This document shows, one piece after another, positions 44,477-53,298 of a stretch of 64,000 nucleotides of DNA. The stretch is from Neptunicoccus sediminis. GTDB lineage: Bacteria > Pseudomonadota > Alphaproteobacteria > Rhodobacterales > Rhodobacteraceae. The notes under the pieces are model-generated. The model saw only the letters and a list, made by a program, of their open reading frames with translations, was not told where the DNA came from and did not search any database. The stretch spans positions 124,001 through 188,000 of the forward strand of contig NZ_MDVX01000002.1 of NCBI RefSeq assembly GCF_001719615.1, given 5' to 3'. The translations under genes and the position numbers were made by a program. Position 1 is the first letter of the stretch; each line of letters begins with the position of its first letter.

Positions 44477-45520
44477 TTATTCGTATTCTTCAGAGGAGAG
44501 ACCACCGATGGTTGCCACCTCTGCTATGCCGCTTGACGCCATATCTTTCATAATCGTGATGAAATCCGCCGAAACCAGTCGCTTGGCCCGCTTTATAAAG
44601 ATCGGGACCGGGCTGGAGGGTTCGTTGCGTGCATAATAGTCCAGCATCAGGTCCATCGCGCGCAGCACATCATTGGTCGAATTGATGCCGCTGACACCGC
44701 CGCCGCCAGATGCGCCGCCCGCCTGTGGGTCCGTGGCGCCGTCGCCCTCCGCGGTCTCTCCGGTCGCAGTCAGTGGCGCGGATTCGCCCAGACATTCGGC
44801 AATCACCGCCTGTCCGCTTTTCAACAGCACCTGCAAGGGCGCGAAATCCGGTCCCTGTCCGGGCACATGTTCCGCAAGGATCGCATCAATTGCGGCTGTG
44901 TGCTCCAGTGCGGCGGAAATGCTCTCGCGGATTGCGGTCATATCCTCTTCGGGCGTGTCCTTCAGCGCCGCGCCGACCGCGGCCATATCCGGCGGGTTGT
45001 CCATATCGGCGGGCGCTACGATCTCTCCCTTGGCGACCGAAACATGGCGCAGGGAAAAACGCCCCATCATCTTGCTCTCGCTCAGCGGAGCGCGGCGCAA
45101 CTGGCGCAGCACCGTGTCGTCATCCACCAGACCGACCAGCGCATTCACACGCTCTGTCGGGTCGTTGTCATCATCTGCATCAAGCTGCGGGTGCACCGTG
45201 TCCCAATAGTCCTGCAAGGCCCGTCTGATATAATCGAGCACCTGCGCGAAATAGGGATAACCGTGACGGTTCAGACCTGCCTCTGCCAGATAGACCGCAA
45301 TCCGCAAGTCCATCGTCTTTTCCAGCAGCGCCTCACCCAGTTTGACCACCTCTGCGTAATCCGCATCCTCGGCCTCGATCACCTTGTCCCCGACCTGCTG
45401 TTCGCCCTTTGCAGTTGCTGCAATGGCGAGATCCGAGAAGGCAGCGTCATATTCCAGATCAGGACCCGAGGGTTCCTCCCCGTCAAATCCGCCCAGCACT
45501 GTGTCTAAATCCAAACTCAC
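44477..45520 (-). CDS. tssA: T6SS cap/assembly protein TssA
   Basis: Coordinator of tube-sheath assembly (ImpA family), 347 residues from the chosen GTG 45520. The ImpA N-terminal domain is at about 10-135: LGGFDGEEPSGPDLEYD, then RIAVYLAEAGLNRHGYPYFAQ. The C-terminal part has RAMDLMLDYYARNEPSSPVP, the short VasJ-like ending. AAGGG lies eight bases before the GTG; a longer start at 45553 lacks one. It is the first gene of the 22-gene leftward string. Confidence 0.9.
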   Translation of the reverse strand: MSLDLDTVLGGFDGEEPSGPDLEYDAAFSDLAIAATAKGEQQVGDKVIEAEDADYAEVVKLGEALLEKTMDLRIAVYLAEAGLNRHGYPYFAQVLDYIRRALQDYWDTVHPQLDADDDNDPTERVNALVGLVDDDTVLRQLRRAPLSESKMMGRFSLRHVSVAKGEIVAPADMDNPPDMAAVGAALKDTPEEDMTAIRESISAALEHTAAIDAILAEHVPGQGPDFAPLQVLLKSGQAVIAECLGESAPLTATGETAEGDGATDPQAGGASGGGGVSGINSTNDVLRAMDLMLDYYARNEPSSPVPIFIKRAKRLVSADFITIMKDMASSGIAEVATIGGLSSEEYE

Positions 45521-45835
45521 GTCTTCAACCCTTAATAAATTAGAGCAAGCCACGTTCAGAGAGCCGTATTAACTAGCTGATATTAAAGAGAAATTGGCTT
45601 GTAAGGTACTTATTAGATACTTAGTAAATTAAGTAAAAGCGTAGTTGCCTTTAGGGAACCGCGCAAGAATTAATCGCCAAAACAGTGATTTTCGCGACAC
45701 TTTCTTATGCTTTTCAATCACAAGACACTTTATCAACTTGACAACTTGGCAAGTAAAATCCGCCGCCCTATACATAATCAAGTTGGGTATTTTCCCGACA
45801 GAGATTAAGCCGGACCTCGGTGCTAGGATCATTAT
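45521..45835. promoter_or_regulatory. AT-rich divergent control region between the two T6SS transcription units
   Basis: This 315-bp spacer is much richer in A and T than the genes on either side and must contain the promoters of the leftward tssA string and of the rightward peptidase-ppkA unit. No sigma-54 type GG-N10-GC signal was convincing. Nothing coding is seen in it. Confidence 0.6.
45746..45774 (+). promoter_or_regulatory. candidate sigma-70 promoter for the M15 peptidase gene
   Basis: TTGGCA (45746-45751) and TATACA (45769-45774) are 17 bases apart, about 60 bases before ATG 45836. The -35 box overlaps a short inverted repeat (ACTTG...CAAGT, 45736-45754), so it could be regulated. 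Confidence 0.45.
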
Positions 45836-46666
45836 ATGAAGTGGGCGATTGTAATCACATTGCTGGTTCTTGCCGTGTTGACGGCACCTGTGGGCTGGTA
45901 TTTTGCCCAATCCCTGAGCCGCACCGATGACGCCCAGAAGATTGCCGCACTTGAAGCACAACTGGCGATTCAGGCGCAAAAGTCCAAAGACCTTACCATC
46001 GACCTGAACGCGCTGGCCTCTCGTGTGACCTTGCTGGAAGAAACCGGCGTGGCAGAGCCGGTGATCCAGTCCTTTGCCGATCCCGCAGAGGAGAGAACCG
46101 ATTCACTTGCCGATAGTTTTGCCCAAGTCGTCCTGATTGCCGACCGGCGCGAGGTGAACAAGGGTCTGTCCAACTCCGGTTCTTCCTATCTGAAGAACCT
46201 GTTCGGCCTGCCCCGACCCGACCTCAGCGAAGCCTGCCAGTCAATGACCAATCCCCTGCTCAAGGATCTGGTCAAAACCGAAAGCGTCGGCCCCATCCGT
46301 GTGACCATGATCGAACCTGCGATCCTGTCCTTGCGGCAGGTGTTTCGCAACGTGAAGATATTCGAGCCGGAACTCTACGAGCGGATCAACACGGCCGGTT
46401 CCCTGTGCGTACGCCACATCCGCGGGCGTCCGGGTTCGGTGTCGACCCATGCCTACGGGTTGTCGGTTGATCTGAATATCGACGGCAAACTCGATACGCT
46501 CGGGGATGGCAAAACCCAGCTCGGCCTGATTTTGCTGGCGGATTTCTTCAATAAGGAAGGCTGGTACTGGGGCGCGAGTTTCGGGCGCGAGGACTCCATG
46601 CACTTTCAGGTTTCCAAGGAGAAAATCAATCAATGGCTCCGTCAGGGGTTGATCCGCACCAAATAG
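45836..46666 (+). CDS. membrane-anchored M15-family peptidoglycan peptidase
   Basis: Likely zinc peptidase that cuts cell-wall peptides, 276 residues. An N-terminal span (residues 4-23) anchors it, then a short coiled coil (IAALEAQLAIQAQKSKDLTI). The catalytic domain carries STHAYGLSVDLN (His and Asp ligands) and GWYWGASFGREDSMHFQ (final His), as in the VanY/M15_4 family. It lies divergent from tssA and heads the unit that ends in ppkA, so it may open the wall for the secretion apparatus. AGGA lies seven bases before the ATG. A toxin role is less likely, because it has no secretion adaptor. Confidence 0.82.
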   Translation: MKWAIVITLLVLAVLTAPVGWYFAQSLSRTDDAQKIAALEAQLAIQAQKSKDLTIDLNALASRVTLLEETGVAEPVIQSFADPAEERTDSLADSFAQVVLIADRREVNKGLSNSGSSYLKNLFGLPRPDLSEACQSMTNPLLKDLVKTESVGPIRVTMIEPAILSLRQVFRNVKIFEPELYERINTAGSLCVRHIRGRPGSVSTHAYGLSVDLNIDGKLDTLGDGKTQLGLILLADFFNKEGWYWGASFGREDSMHFQVSKEKINQWLRQGLIRTK

Positions 46667-46773
46667 TTGTGGAAGGTTAAAGGGTTCGTCGGCAATTTCT
46701 GCCTTCAATTATTTTCGCACCCATCGTTGCTGACCGACTTTGTGGAATAAATTTATTTAGTGGAAGTTGACAG

Positions 46774-47970
46774 ATGTTTCTGTGTCGCAAGTCTTTTGCT
46801 GTAATTTGTCTGCTCGTTACCGGAGCCTCCGGTGCTGCTGCGCAAAGTGTCAACCTTGGTTCCACCAGTTTCGATACCATTGACGAAGCCATTAACGCGC
46901 TGGGCACACGGACCTATCAAACGATCAACACCGATTACACCGAAACCTCGGGGGCGACCTTTACCTTTACTGCCCCGCGCGAAACCCTGACCCTGCGGTA
47001 TCGTCAGGGCAGAACCGGCGTAGTGCTGCGGGATGACACCGGCGCGGTGATTTCACGGTTCGACGGGGAAACCCGCAGCGATAGCGATGCACAACTGGCG
47101 GCATTTCTCAGAGAGCGTTACGCCACCGATCCCGAAGCGTTAAAGCTGACGGTGGCAAATACGCCCCAAGATCCTGTCGCGGGCAACCCTGTGTCCCTGA
47201 TGGCGCGTATGGCGGATGCGAGTTTTAGCTCCGGTACGGATGTCGGTCCTTCCCCGTTGACAGGGGGCAGTCGCGCACGGGGCACGGCAAGCTACAACCA
47301 TCTGGGAATTTCGCTGCAAACGGGACGCTATACCGGACCCGGCTTTTCGGCCAATGTCACCTCCTTGCCGCTTAGCTTTGCGATGCCTCTGGATGATCCG
47401 CGCTGGGCGGTTAAAATTCACGCCCCGCTCAGCTTTTCGACGATCAACGGGCAGGATTACGTGTCCGGTTCTGTCGGGGTGGGCCTGCGGATGCCGGTCA
47501 CGGCCAACTGGACCCTGACGCCGGAACTGCGTGTCGGTGCGCTGCGCGATACCAGTCGGGGGCTGACCACACGGCTGGCCAATGCGTCGCTGGTTTCCAA
47601 TTACCGGATGGATCTGCGCAATGGATACGGTCTGGTTTTTGGCAGTGCGCTGACCTATTCGGAAACGCTCGGCTCTGGCAACGGTGGCTATGATCTGGCG
47701 AACACGATCAATAAAAACGGTGTTGAACTGTCCGGCCCCATGGAACGCAGTCTTTATGGCCTGCCCACCACTTGGCAGTTTTCCCTTGTGCACACCAAGG
47801 TCGGAGGCAGTCCGACCTATATCGACGAATGGACCGATGTGTCCCTGTCCCTTGGCACGATCGGGTCCAAGAACGGGGTCACTTGGGACAGCGTACGGGT
47901 GGGGCTGACCTATACCCATGCCAATCGGGGGGTGCGCGGGTTGAACATCAATTTCGGTTACGAGTTTTAG
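46774..47970 (+). CDS. secreted protein, probable outer-membrane beta-barrel
   Basis: A 398-residue protein with a signal peptide (about 1-23, cleavage after AAA). Residues 25-150 are a globular part with no family I recognise. From about 165 to the end are alternating hydrophobic/polar strands, and the last residue is phenylalanine after YGF-like strands (LNINFGYEF), the standard outer-membrane barrel ending. About 10 strands seem possible. It lies nine bases upstream of the caspase-like gene, so they are likely co-expressed. No function is known. Confidence 0.72.
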   Translation: MFLCRKSFAVICLLVTGASGAAAQSVNLGSTSFDTIDEAINALGTRTYQTINTDYTETSGATFTFTAPRETLTLRYRQGRTGVVLRDDTGAVISRFDGETRSDSDAQLAAFLRERYATDPEALKLTVANTPQDPVAGNPVSLMARMADASFSSGTDVGPSPLTGGSRARGTASYNHLGISLQTGRYTGPGFSANVTSLPLSFAMPLDDPRWAVKIHAPLSFSTINGQDYVSGSVGVGLRMPVTANWTLTPELRVGALRDTSRGLTTRLANASLVSNYRMDLRNGYGLVFGSALTYSETLGSGNGGYDLANTINKNGVELSGPMERSLYGLPTTWQFSLVHTKVGGSPTYIDEWTDVSLSLGTIGSKNGVTWDSVRVGLTYTHANRGVRGLNINFGYEF

Positions 47971-47979
47971 GAGATGGTA

Positions 47980-49587
47980 ATGCCAGCATGGATGGACCGG
48001 AAACAGCGCAGCGCCCTGCCCGCCGCATTCCTGATGCTGGCCTTTTTGGTTTTGGCGCAAGTCGCCAGCGCAAAGGACCGCGTGGCCCTGCTGATCGGCA
48101 ACAGCCGCTATGATAATTCCGCCCTGTCCCTGAAGAATCCGGCCAATGATGTGGCCGCAATGGGCAAGAAACTGGCCGCGCTCGGGTTTGTGGTGATCTC
48201 GGCGCAGGATGCCTCGCGCAGCGACATGGACCGCGCATTGGGCGCTTTTGAACGACAGTTGAAGGGCGCAGAGCTCGGCCTGTTCTTTTACGCCGGTCAC
48301 GGCAGTCAGGCAGGGGGCGAAAATTTCCTGCTGGCCACGGATTTTCAAGGCACCACATCGGGCGCGGTGAAGGAATATTCCCTGACGCTCGGTCGGGTCA
48401 GGGACACTTTTGCCAATGCCAAACCGGATGCGGGGATCGTTATTCTGGATGCCTGCCGCGACAATCCGCTGGCGATCACGCTGGACCAGACCGGAAAGCC
48501 CGCAGGACTGGCGCGGGCAAAATCCGCGACTGGACTGCTGGTGGCCTATGCCACCGATCCGGGCAACGTGGCTTTTGAAGGCACAAGCGACAATTCGATT
48601 TTCACGACTGCGCTGCTGAAACATATCTCAGAACCCGGCCTCGATGTGCGCCTGATGTTCGGGCGGGTGCGACAGGATGTGGTGCTGCGCACACGGGGGG
48701 CGCAGGTGCCGTGGGTTGAGGAAAGTCTGATTGGCGAGTTTTCCATGAACCCCTCCATGGCCTCGGGCGGGCGTGAGGCGATGATCGCGCGGGACATCGA
48801 AATGTGGCGCCGTGTCAGCGCAAAGACCACACCGCAGGCGTATCAGTCCTATCTTGATGCTTTCCCAAACGGGATGTTCAGGGATTTTGCCCATCAGCGG
48901 ATTTCACGGCTCAGCTATTCCGCCAATCTGCCACAGGATAAGAAACCCCGGCAAATTACCGAACTGGACGTAACCAGCGACACCGAAAAAATTGCGGCTG
49001 CTCTTGGCATTCTGGGCTTCACCCCCCAAAGCCGCAGCGCACCCGACATAGAGGAACTGGAACTGGCCGCCGCCGCATATCGCGCCTCGCTTGGCGAAGA
49101 CGCCGCCCTGACGCAAGACAATCTCTTTGCCGATGCCTCGCGCCTGCTGCTTTATCTTGGGGGCAATGTGGGCAAGCAGATTCAGGTGGATATTGCTGCC
49201 CTGTCCAGCATCGACCAGACGCTGATTGTGGCACGGGATGCCTATGCCGAACTGGAACAGGTCGCCGCCGGCGACGAGAGCGCCAAGCCCATTCTTGAAC
49301 AGGCCCGCGCCGATATTGCCGCGATAGAGCGTGCCCAGACCGAAGTGCTGGCCCAATTGGATCAGGAACGGGCCTATTACGAAGAACTGATGGAACAGGC
49401 CAATGCGAATTTCCCTGATTATATGGTGGAGCGCACCATTGGCGTCGCGGTGACACGCTCTGCCCCTGTGGATGACGAAAAACTGGCAGGCCGCGCCAAA
49501 TTGTTTCTGAAACATGTCAATCAGGCAGCCAATGCCGAAACCCGAGGATCCTATCAATGGCTTTCCGATTTCCTGCCACAAAGCTGA
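47980..49587 (+). CDS. secreted caspase-family peptidase (C14)
   Basis: A 535-residue protein with a signal peptide (1-31, cleavage after ASA) and a p20 caspase-like domain at about 33-260. The catalytic pair is present: His107 in FFYAGHGSQ and Cys159 in IVILDACRDNP, with the usual LLIGNSRYDNSALSLKNPANDV start. The C-terminal half is helical and Ala/Glu-rich, with coiled-coil stretches near 400-480. I chose ATG 47980 because AGGAG is six bases upstream; ATG 47974 is too close. Caspase-like proteins of bacteria are often linked to stress or defence, but here it is in a T6SS unit with a barrel and lipoproteins upstream of ppkA. Its 3' end overlaps the next gene by 31 bases. Confidence 0.85.
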   Translation: MPAWMDRKQRSALPAAFLMLAFLVLAQVASAKDRVALLIGNSRYDNSALSLKNPANDVAAMGKKLAALGFVVISAQDASRSDMDRALGAFERQLKGAELGLFFYAGHGSQAGGENFLLATDFQGTTSGAVKEYSLTLGRVRDTFANAKPDAGIVILDACRDNPLAITLDQTGKPAGLARAKSATGLLVAYATDPGNVAFEGTSDNSIFTTALLKHISEPGLDVRLMFGRVRQDVVLRTRGAQVPWVEESLIGEFSMNPSMASGGREAMIARDIEMWRRVSAKTTPQAYQSYLDAFPNGMFRDFAHQRISRLSYSANLPQDKKPRQITELDVTSDTEKIAAALGILGFTPQSRSAPDIEELELAAAAYRASLGEDAALTQDNLFADASRLLLYLGGNVGKQIQVDIAALSSIDQTLIVARDAYAELEQVAAGDESAKPILEQARADIAAIERAQTEVLAQLDQERAYYEELMEQANANFPDYMVERTIGVAVTRSAPVDDEKLAGRAKLFLKHVNQAANAETRGSYQWLSDFLPQS

Positions 49588-50267
49588 TCGCAGGCGCTCT
49601 GGCTCCGCTGGCGCTGCTGGGCGTGTCCGCCTGCGCAGTTGCGCCCGACAATCCGGTTGCCGGACTGCGGGCCTTTAGCTGGCAGCCCGAAACCGCCGAG
49701 GAAAAAGCCCTGCGCCACAAGGCCGAAGCGCTGCAAGCCACCGTGGGCGAAGGTGGCATGGCGGGTTTTGCGGTGGGTGCGTTGATCGGCGGTCTGACGG
49801 GCGGGATGCAAGGCGCCTTTACCGGTGCGCGTCTGGGCCGGTTTATCGGTGCGGCGTCAGGTGTTTATGTGCGTGGCCTGCAAGAAGGCTTTGCCAACCG
49901 TGAGGCACAGCTCAACCAGCTTGCCGCCGATCTGGAAGCCAACAACCGCGATTTGGAAAGCGCCATCGCCACCATGCGTGCCGTGCTGGTCCAGCAACGG
50001 GCACGGCTGGCCGCAGCGCGGGCCTCGGGCAATGGCACGGCCCTGCGGCAGGCACAAGAACAGGCATCTGGCAATCTGGCGGTGATGAACAAGGCGATTG
50101 AGGCCGCCGTGCAGCGCCAGAATGTCTTTGGCGAGGCCCGCTCCCTTCTGGCTGTGGACAGCGTCCCAAGCGCGGCCACCGCCCCGGCCGCTGCACGCTA
50201 TTCCGCGCTGGCGGATCGCATTTCGGCCATGCGCTCCATCGCAACAACGCTTGTTACGGAGATCTGA
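49557..50267 (+). CDS. lipoprotein with glycine-zipper segment
   Basis: A 236-residue predicted lipoprotein. The signal peptide ends in a VSAC lipobox (Cys near residue 26). A glycine-rich hydrophobic stretch (GGMAGFAVGALIGGLTGGMQGA, about 66-90) forms a glycine zipper that could sit in a membrane. Residues 110-190 form a coiled coil rich in Ala, Arg and Gln. It starts 31 bases inside the caspase gene and ends one base before the next gene, so the three are tightly coupled. Function unknown. Confidence 0.78.
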   Translation: MAFRFPATKLIAGALAPLALLGVSACAVAPDNPVAGLRAFSWQPETAEEKALRHKAEALQATVGEGGMAGFAVGALIGGLTGGMQGAFTGARLGRFIGAASGVYVRGLQEGFANREAQLNQLAADLEANNRDLESAIATMRAVLVQQRARLAAARASGNGTALRQAQEQASGNLAVMNKAIEAAVQRQNVFGEARSLLAVDSVPSAATAPAAARYSALADRISAMRSIATTLVTEI

Positions 50268-50268
50268 T

Positions 50269-50748
50269 ATGTCCCGATACACGCCTTTCAACCGACCAGC
50301 GGCACAGCGCAGCGCCCTTTTATGTGCCGTCCTGTTGCTAACCGCAGCCTGCGCCCAGCGGGGCAATCTGGACGATCCGGCCTATGGCGGCTTTTTCAAC
50401 GGGATCGAGAATATTTCCGACGGCACCTATGACGCACGGATCGCAACCCGCGAGGAACGGGTCGCCGCCCTGCAACACCGCCAGCAACGGCTGCTGGCCG
50501 AACGCAACTCCCTGTCCCGTCAGGTTTCGGCGCATCAGAACGCGCTGGCCCGCTTGCAGCAGGATATTATCGTGTCAAAAATCCGCATCGGAGAGCAGAA
50601 CATCCCCCAACAGACACAGGCGCGCATTTCCGCAGCCCTGAACCCGCCGCCGTCCGGCCAGACCGACGCAGAGCGGCTGGCCAACCTGCAAAAGACCATC
50701 GCGGACACCCGCAAACTGGCAGAATCTCTGGCAAAACTTGCAGGATGA
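50269..50748 (+). CDS. small coiled-coil lipoprotein
   Basis: A 159-residue lipoprotein with lipobox LTAAC (Cys near residue 28). After a short linker with YGGFFNGIENISDGTYDARI it is a continuous coiled coil (ATREERVAALQHRQQRLLAERNSL and on), ending in a charged helix. ATG 50269 is chosen because it follows the upstream stop by one base; longer frames would run into the upstream gene. It probably works with the glycine-zipper lipoprotein. No known family recognised. Confidence 0.75.
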   Translation: MSRYTPFNRPAAQRSALLCAVLLLTAACAQRGNLDDPAYGGFFNGIENISDGTYDARIATREERVAALQHRQQRLLAERNSLSRQVSAHQNALARLQQDIIVSKIRIGEQNIPQQTQARISAALNPPPSGQTDAERLANLQKTIADTRKLAESLAKLAG

Positions 50749-50820
50749 CGAAAAGCTGGGCTACTCTCTCCCTGACGGACTCGGTTTTTGCCGTGTCGCC
50801 CCCATAAAAAGGACCACCCA

Positions 50821-53166
50821 TTGAGCGATCCTTCGGAAACCGGTATCCTGTCCACAGGCGACGTGCTGAACAATACCTATGTGATTGCGGAACTGGTAGC
50901 ATCGGGGGGCACCGGAGAGGTCTACCGCGCCACAAACCGGGTCTCGGGGCGCGAAATCGCGGTGAAAATCCTCAAGGCGGAGTTTGCGCAGGACGAACAG
51001 TTCATCAATCTGATGAAGCGGGAAGCCTCGGTCCTGCACGAAGTCATCGACCCCTCGGTTGTGCGTTACTATGACCTGCTCGAAAGCGACAGCCACGGTG
51101 GTTTTCTGTTCATCGTGATGGAATTTATCGAAGGCCGGTCGCTGGCGGATGAGATGAAGGACAAGGGTCCGCTCACTGAATCCACCCTGCTGGAGGTGGC
51201 CGAACGGGTGCTTTGCGGGTTGCAGGCGGCCCATGAAAAGAACGCATTCCACCGAGATCTTTCGCCGGACAATATCCTGTTGCGCGGCGGGGATCCGAAA
51301 CAGGCCACGCTGATTGATTTCGGCATTGCAAAGGATGTGAACGAAGGGGCAAAAACCGTTGTAGGCGGTGGGTTTGCGGGAAAATACCAATATGCCTCAC
51401 CCGAACAGATGGAAGGGCGCAGCGATGCCCGTTCCGATCTCTACTCCCTCGGCATGACATTAATGGGGGCGTATCGCGGCCAGTCCCCGAATGCGGGGTC
51501 GTCGCTGATGCAGATCATCAGCGCCAAGGCGGTCAAACCGGATATATCCGATATGTCCGGCCCGCTGGCAGCATTGGTTTCGCAGCTGGTGGAACCCGAT
51601 CCGGCGGACCGACTGCAAACCGCTGCGGCGGCGCTGGCGTTTTTGCGGGCCAGCACAGGGGCGGACGACGACAAAACCGTGATCCTGCCCGCCGGAGGAC
51701 CTGCCGCACGGGCTGCACCTGCATCTGTCACACCGCAAACCACGGCCACCGGAACCCACGGCGGGCCAGCGGCAGGAGTGGAAAATCCGCCGCCTGCCAA
51801 GTCATCGCGCATGGGTCTTTATGCAGGTTCAGCCGTGGCCGTGATGCTTGCGCTGGGGGCGGCAGGCTGGTTCAGTGGACAGTTCAGCCCTGCCCCGCCC
51901 GAACCGGCTGTTACAGCCACTGCAACCGACAGCGGCACCCGTGAAACCACCGCTGCGGACTCTGTTGCGCCAGTTTCCGTGGCCAGCGAGAGCGCAGAGC
52001 CGGCCCCCGAATCCGACGCCCTTGGCCAAAGCACTCCGGAACCGGAGCCGCTGCCTCTTGCCGATCCTTTCGTGCTGACAATCGAGCGCAGTTCGCCCGA
52101 TGATCCGCTGCGCCTGATCGGGAATCTGCCCTCGGAAGATGCGGTTCCGGCGGTGACAACCCAACTGGAACAACAACTTAACGCCTTTGCGGTGATGTCG
52201 GATGTGACACCCGCACGCGGCGAGCCGTTTGCAGGGTGGAGCGAACGGATTGTCAAAGTCGCCCTGCTGTTTCAGTCCATCGAAAGCTGGACCGTCTCGG
52301 CCAATGATATGGACGTGATCCTGATCGCCAAGGCACAGAACGAACTGGAAAAAACCGCGCTTCTGAACGGGGCGCGGGCCGCGATTGAGGGCACCAAACT
52401 GGCGCTTGTGGACCGGATCGAAGTGGAAATTCCGTCGATCCAGATGGATGATCTGGATTTTGGACTGCAGGATCTGGCCAGTTGCGGGCCGCTGACCCTG
52501 ACGGGCGGGCGCGATGGTGTGATCCGCGCGGATGACACGCTGTCCGTATCGGGAAAACTGGCAATCGGTGCCGATAGAACCCGCGTACAGGCGTTTCTGT
52601 CGCAAATGGCACCCGGCCGCGAAGTTGCTGGCGATCTTGAGGTGCTGAACCCGAGCGTCTGCTCGGTCCTGCGCCTGATGCCAACTGAAACCACTGAAGC
52701 GCTGCAAATCGACTATAGCTATGGCACCAAAAACGATCCGGTGGAGGGGGACATTTTTCGCATCGGGGAAAATCCGGTGGTGGATATTGTCCTGCCCAAA
52801 GAACGGACCGGCTTTCTGAACGTAGTCTTTGTGGATCTGGCGGAACAGGTGTTCCACCTGCTGCCCCATCAGGCGCGTACAGAGAACGATTTGCAAAAGA
52901 TCGGAACTGTAGACGGGAACTCTCGCAGGATCCGCGTTGCTTTTCCGGTGGATCAGGCGTCCATCGCGCAGCTTGGCTTTAAGGTGGTGGAACCTGTGGG
53001 CGCAAATATCCTGCTGGCGGTTGTGACCGATACGCCCCTGTTTGACCAGATCCGCCCCCGCGCCGAAAGCAGTGGCGCCTTTATCGAGGCGCTGGGCGGG
53101 CGTCTGGAAGACCTGCCCGATGAGGGCGCTTTGGTAAACTACCGCTTTATGATGACACTGGAATAA
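50821..53166 (+). CDS. ppkA: T6SS serine/threonine kinase PpkA
   Basis: Membrane kinase that turns the T6SS on by phosphorylating Fha. The cytoplasmic kinase domain is at about 20-270: glycine loop ASGGTGEVYRA, catalytic lysine in IAVKIL, HRDLSPDNIL, DFGIAKD, and an activation loop ending near YASPEQMEG. One span (about residues 331-351, GLYAGSAVAVMLALGAAGWF) follows a Pro/Ala/Thr-rich linker, then a periplasmic part of about 430 residues which may sense envelope signals. The start is TTG 50821, with AAGGA seven bases upstream; the TTG at 50788 is less likely. Unlike in some loci, it lies at the far end from pppA. Confidence 0.9.
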   Translation: MSDPSETGILSTGDVLNNTYVIAELVASGGTGEVYRATNRVSGREIAVKILKAEFAQDEQFINLMKREASVLHEVIDPSVVRYYDLLESDSHGGFLFIVMEFIEGRSLADEMKDKGPLTESTLLEVAERVLCGLQAAHEKNAFHRDLSPDNILLRGGDPKQATLIDFGIAKDVNEGAKTVVGGGFAGKYQYASPEQMEGRSDARSDLYSLGMTLMGAYRGQSPNAGSSLMQIISAKAVKPDISDMSGPLAALVSQLVEPDPADRLQTAAAALAFLRASTGADDDKTVILPAGGPAARAAPASVTPQTTATGTHGGPAAGVENPPPAKSSRMGLYAGSAVAVMLALGAAGWFSGQFSPAPPEPAVTATATDSGTRETTAADSVAPVSVASESAEPAPESDALGQSTPEPEPLPLADPFVLTIERSSPDDPLRLIGNLPSEDAVPAVTTQLEQQLNAFAVMSDVTPARGEPFAGWSERIVKVALLFQSIESWTVSANDMDVILIAKAQNELEKTALLNGARAAIEGTKLALVDRIEVEIPSIQMDDLDFGLQDLASCGPLTLTGGRDGVIRADDTLSVSGKLAIGADRTRVQAFLSQMAPGREVAGDLEVLNPSVCSVLRLMPTETTEALQIDYSYGTKNDPVEGDIFRIGENPVVDIVLPKERTGFLNVVFVDLAEQVFHLLPHQARTENDLQKIGTVDGNSRRIRVAFPVDQASIAQLGFKVVEPVGANILLAVVTDTPLFDQIRPRAESSGAFIEALGGRLEDLPDEGALVNYRFMMTLE

Positions 53167-53298
53167 ACCAGCGGCCTGTCATTGTGCCAAAGAGTGATAT
53201 TTTCAACATTGTGTTTTCCCAAAAGCTGCTAGATCGGCTAAAACAGGGGAAACACCCCACAATTTCTTTTCCATTCACCCCTTTTCAGGAGCCGTGCA

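Noticed and set aside
45554-45835. Sigma-54 promoter in front of tssA
   Set aside because: I found no GG-N10-GC pair with the correct context; AT-richness alone is not evidence.
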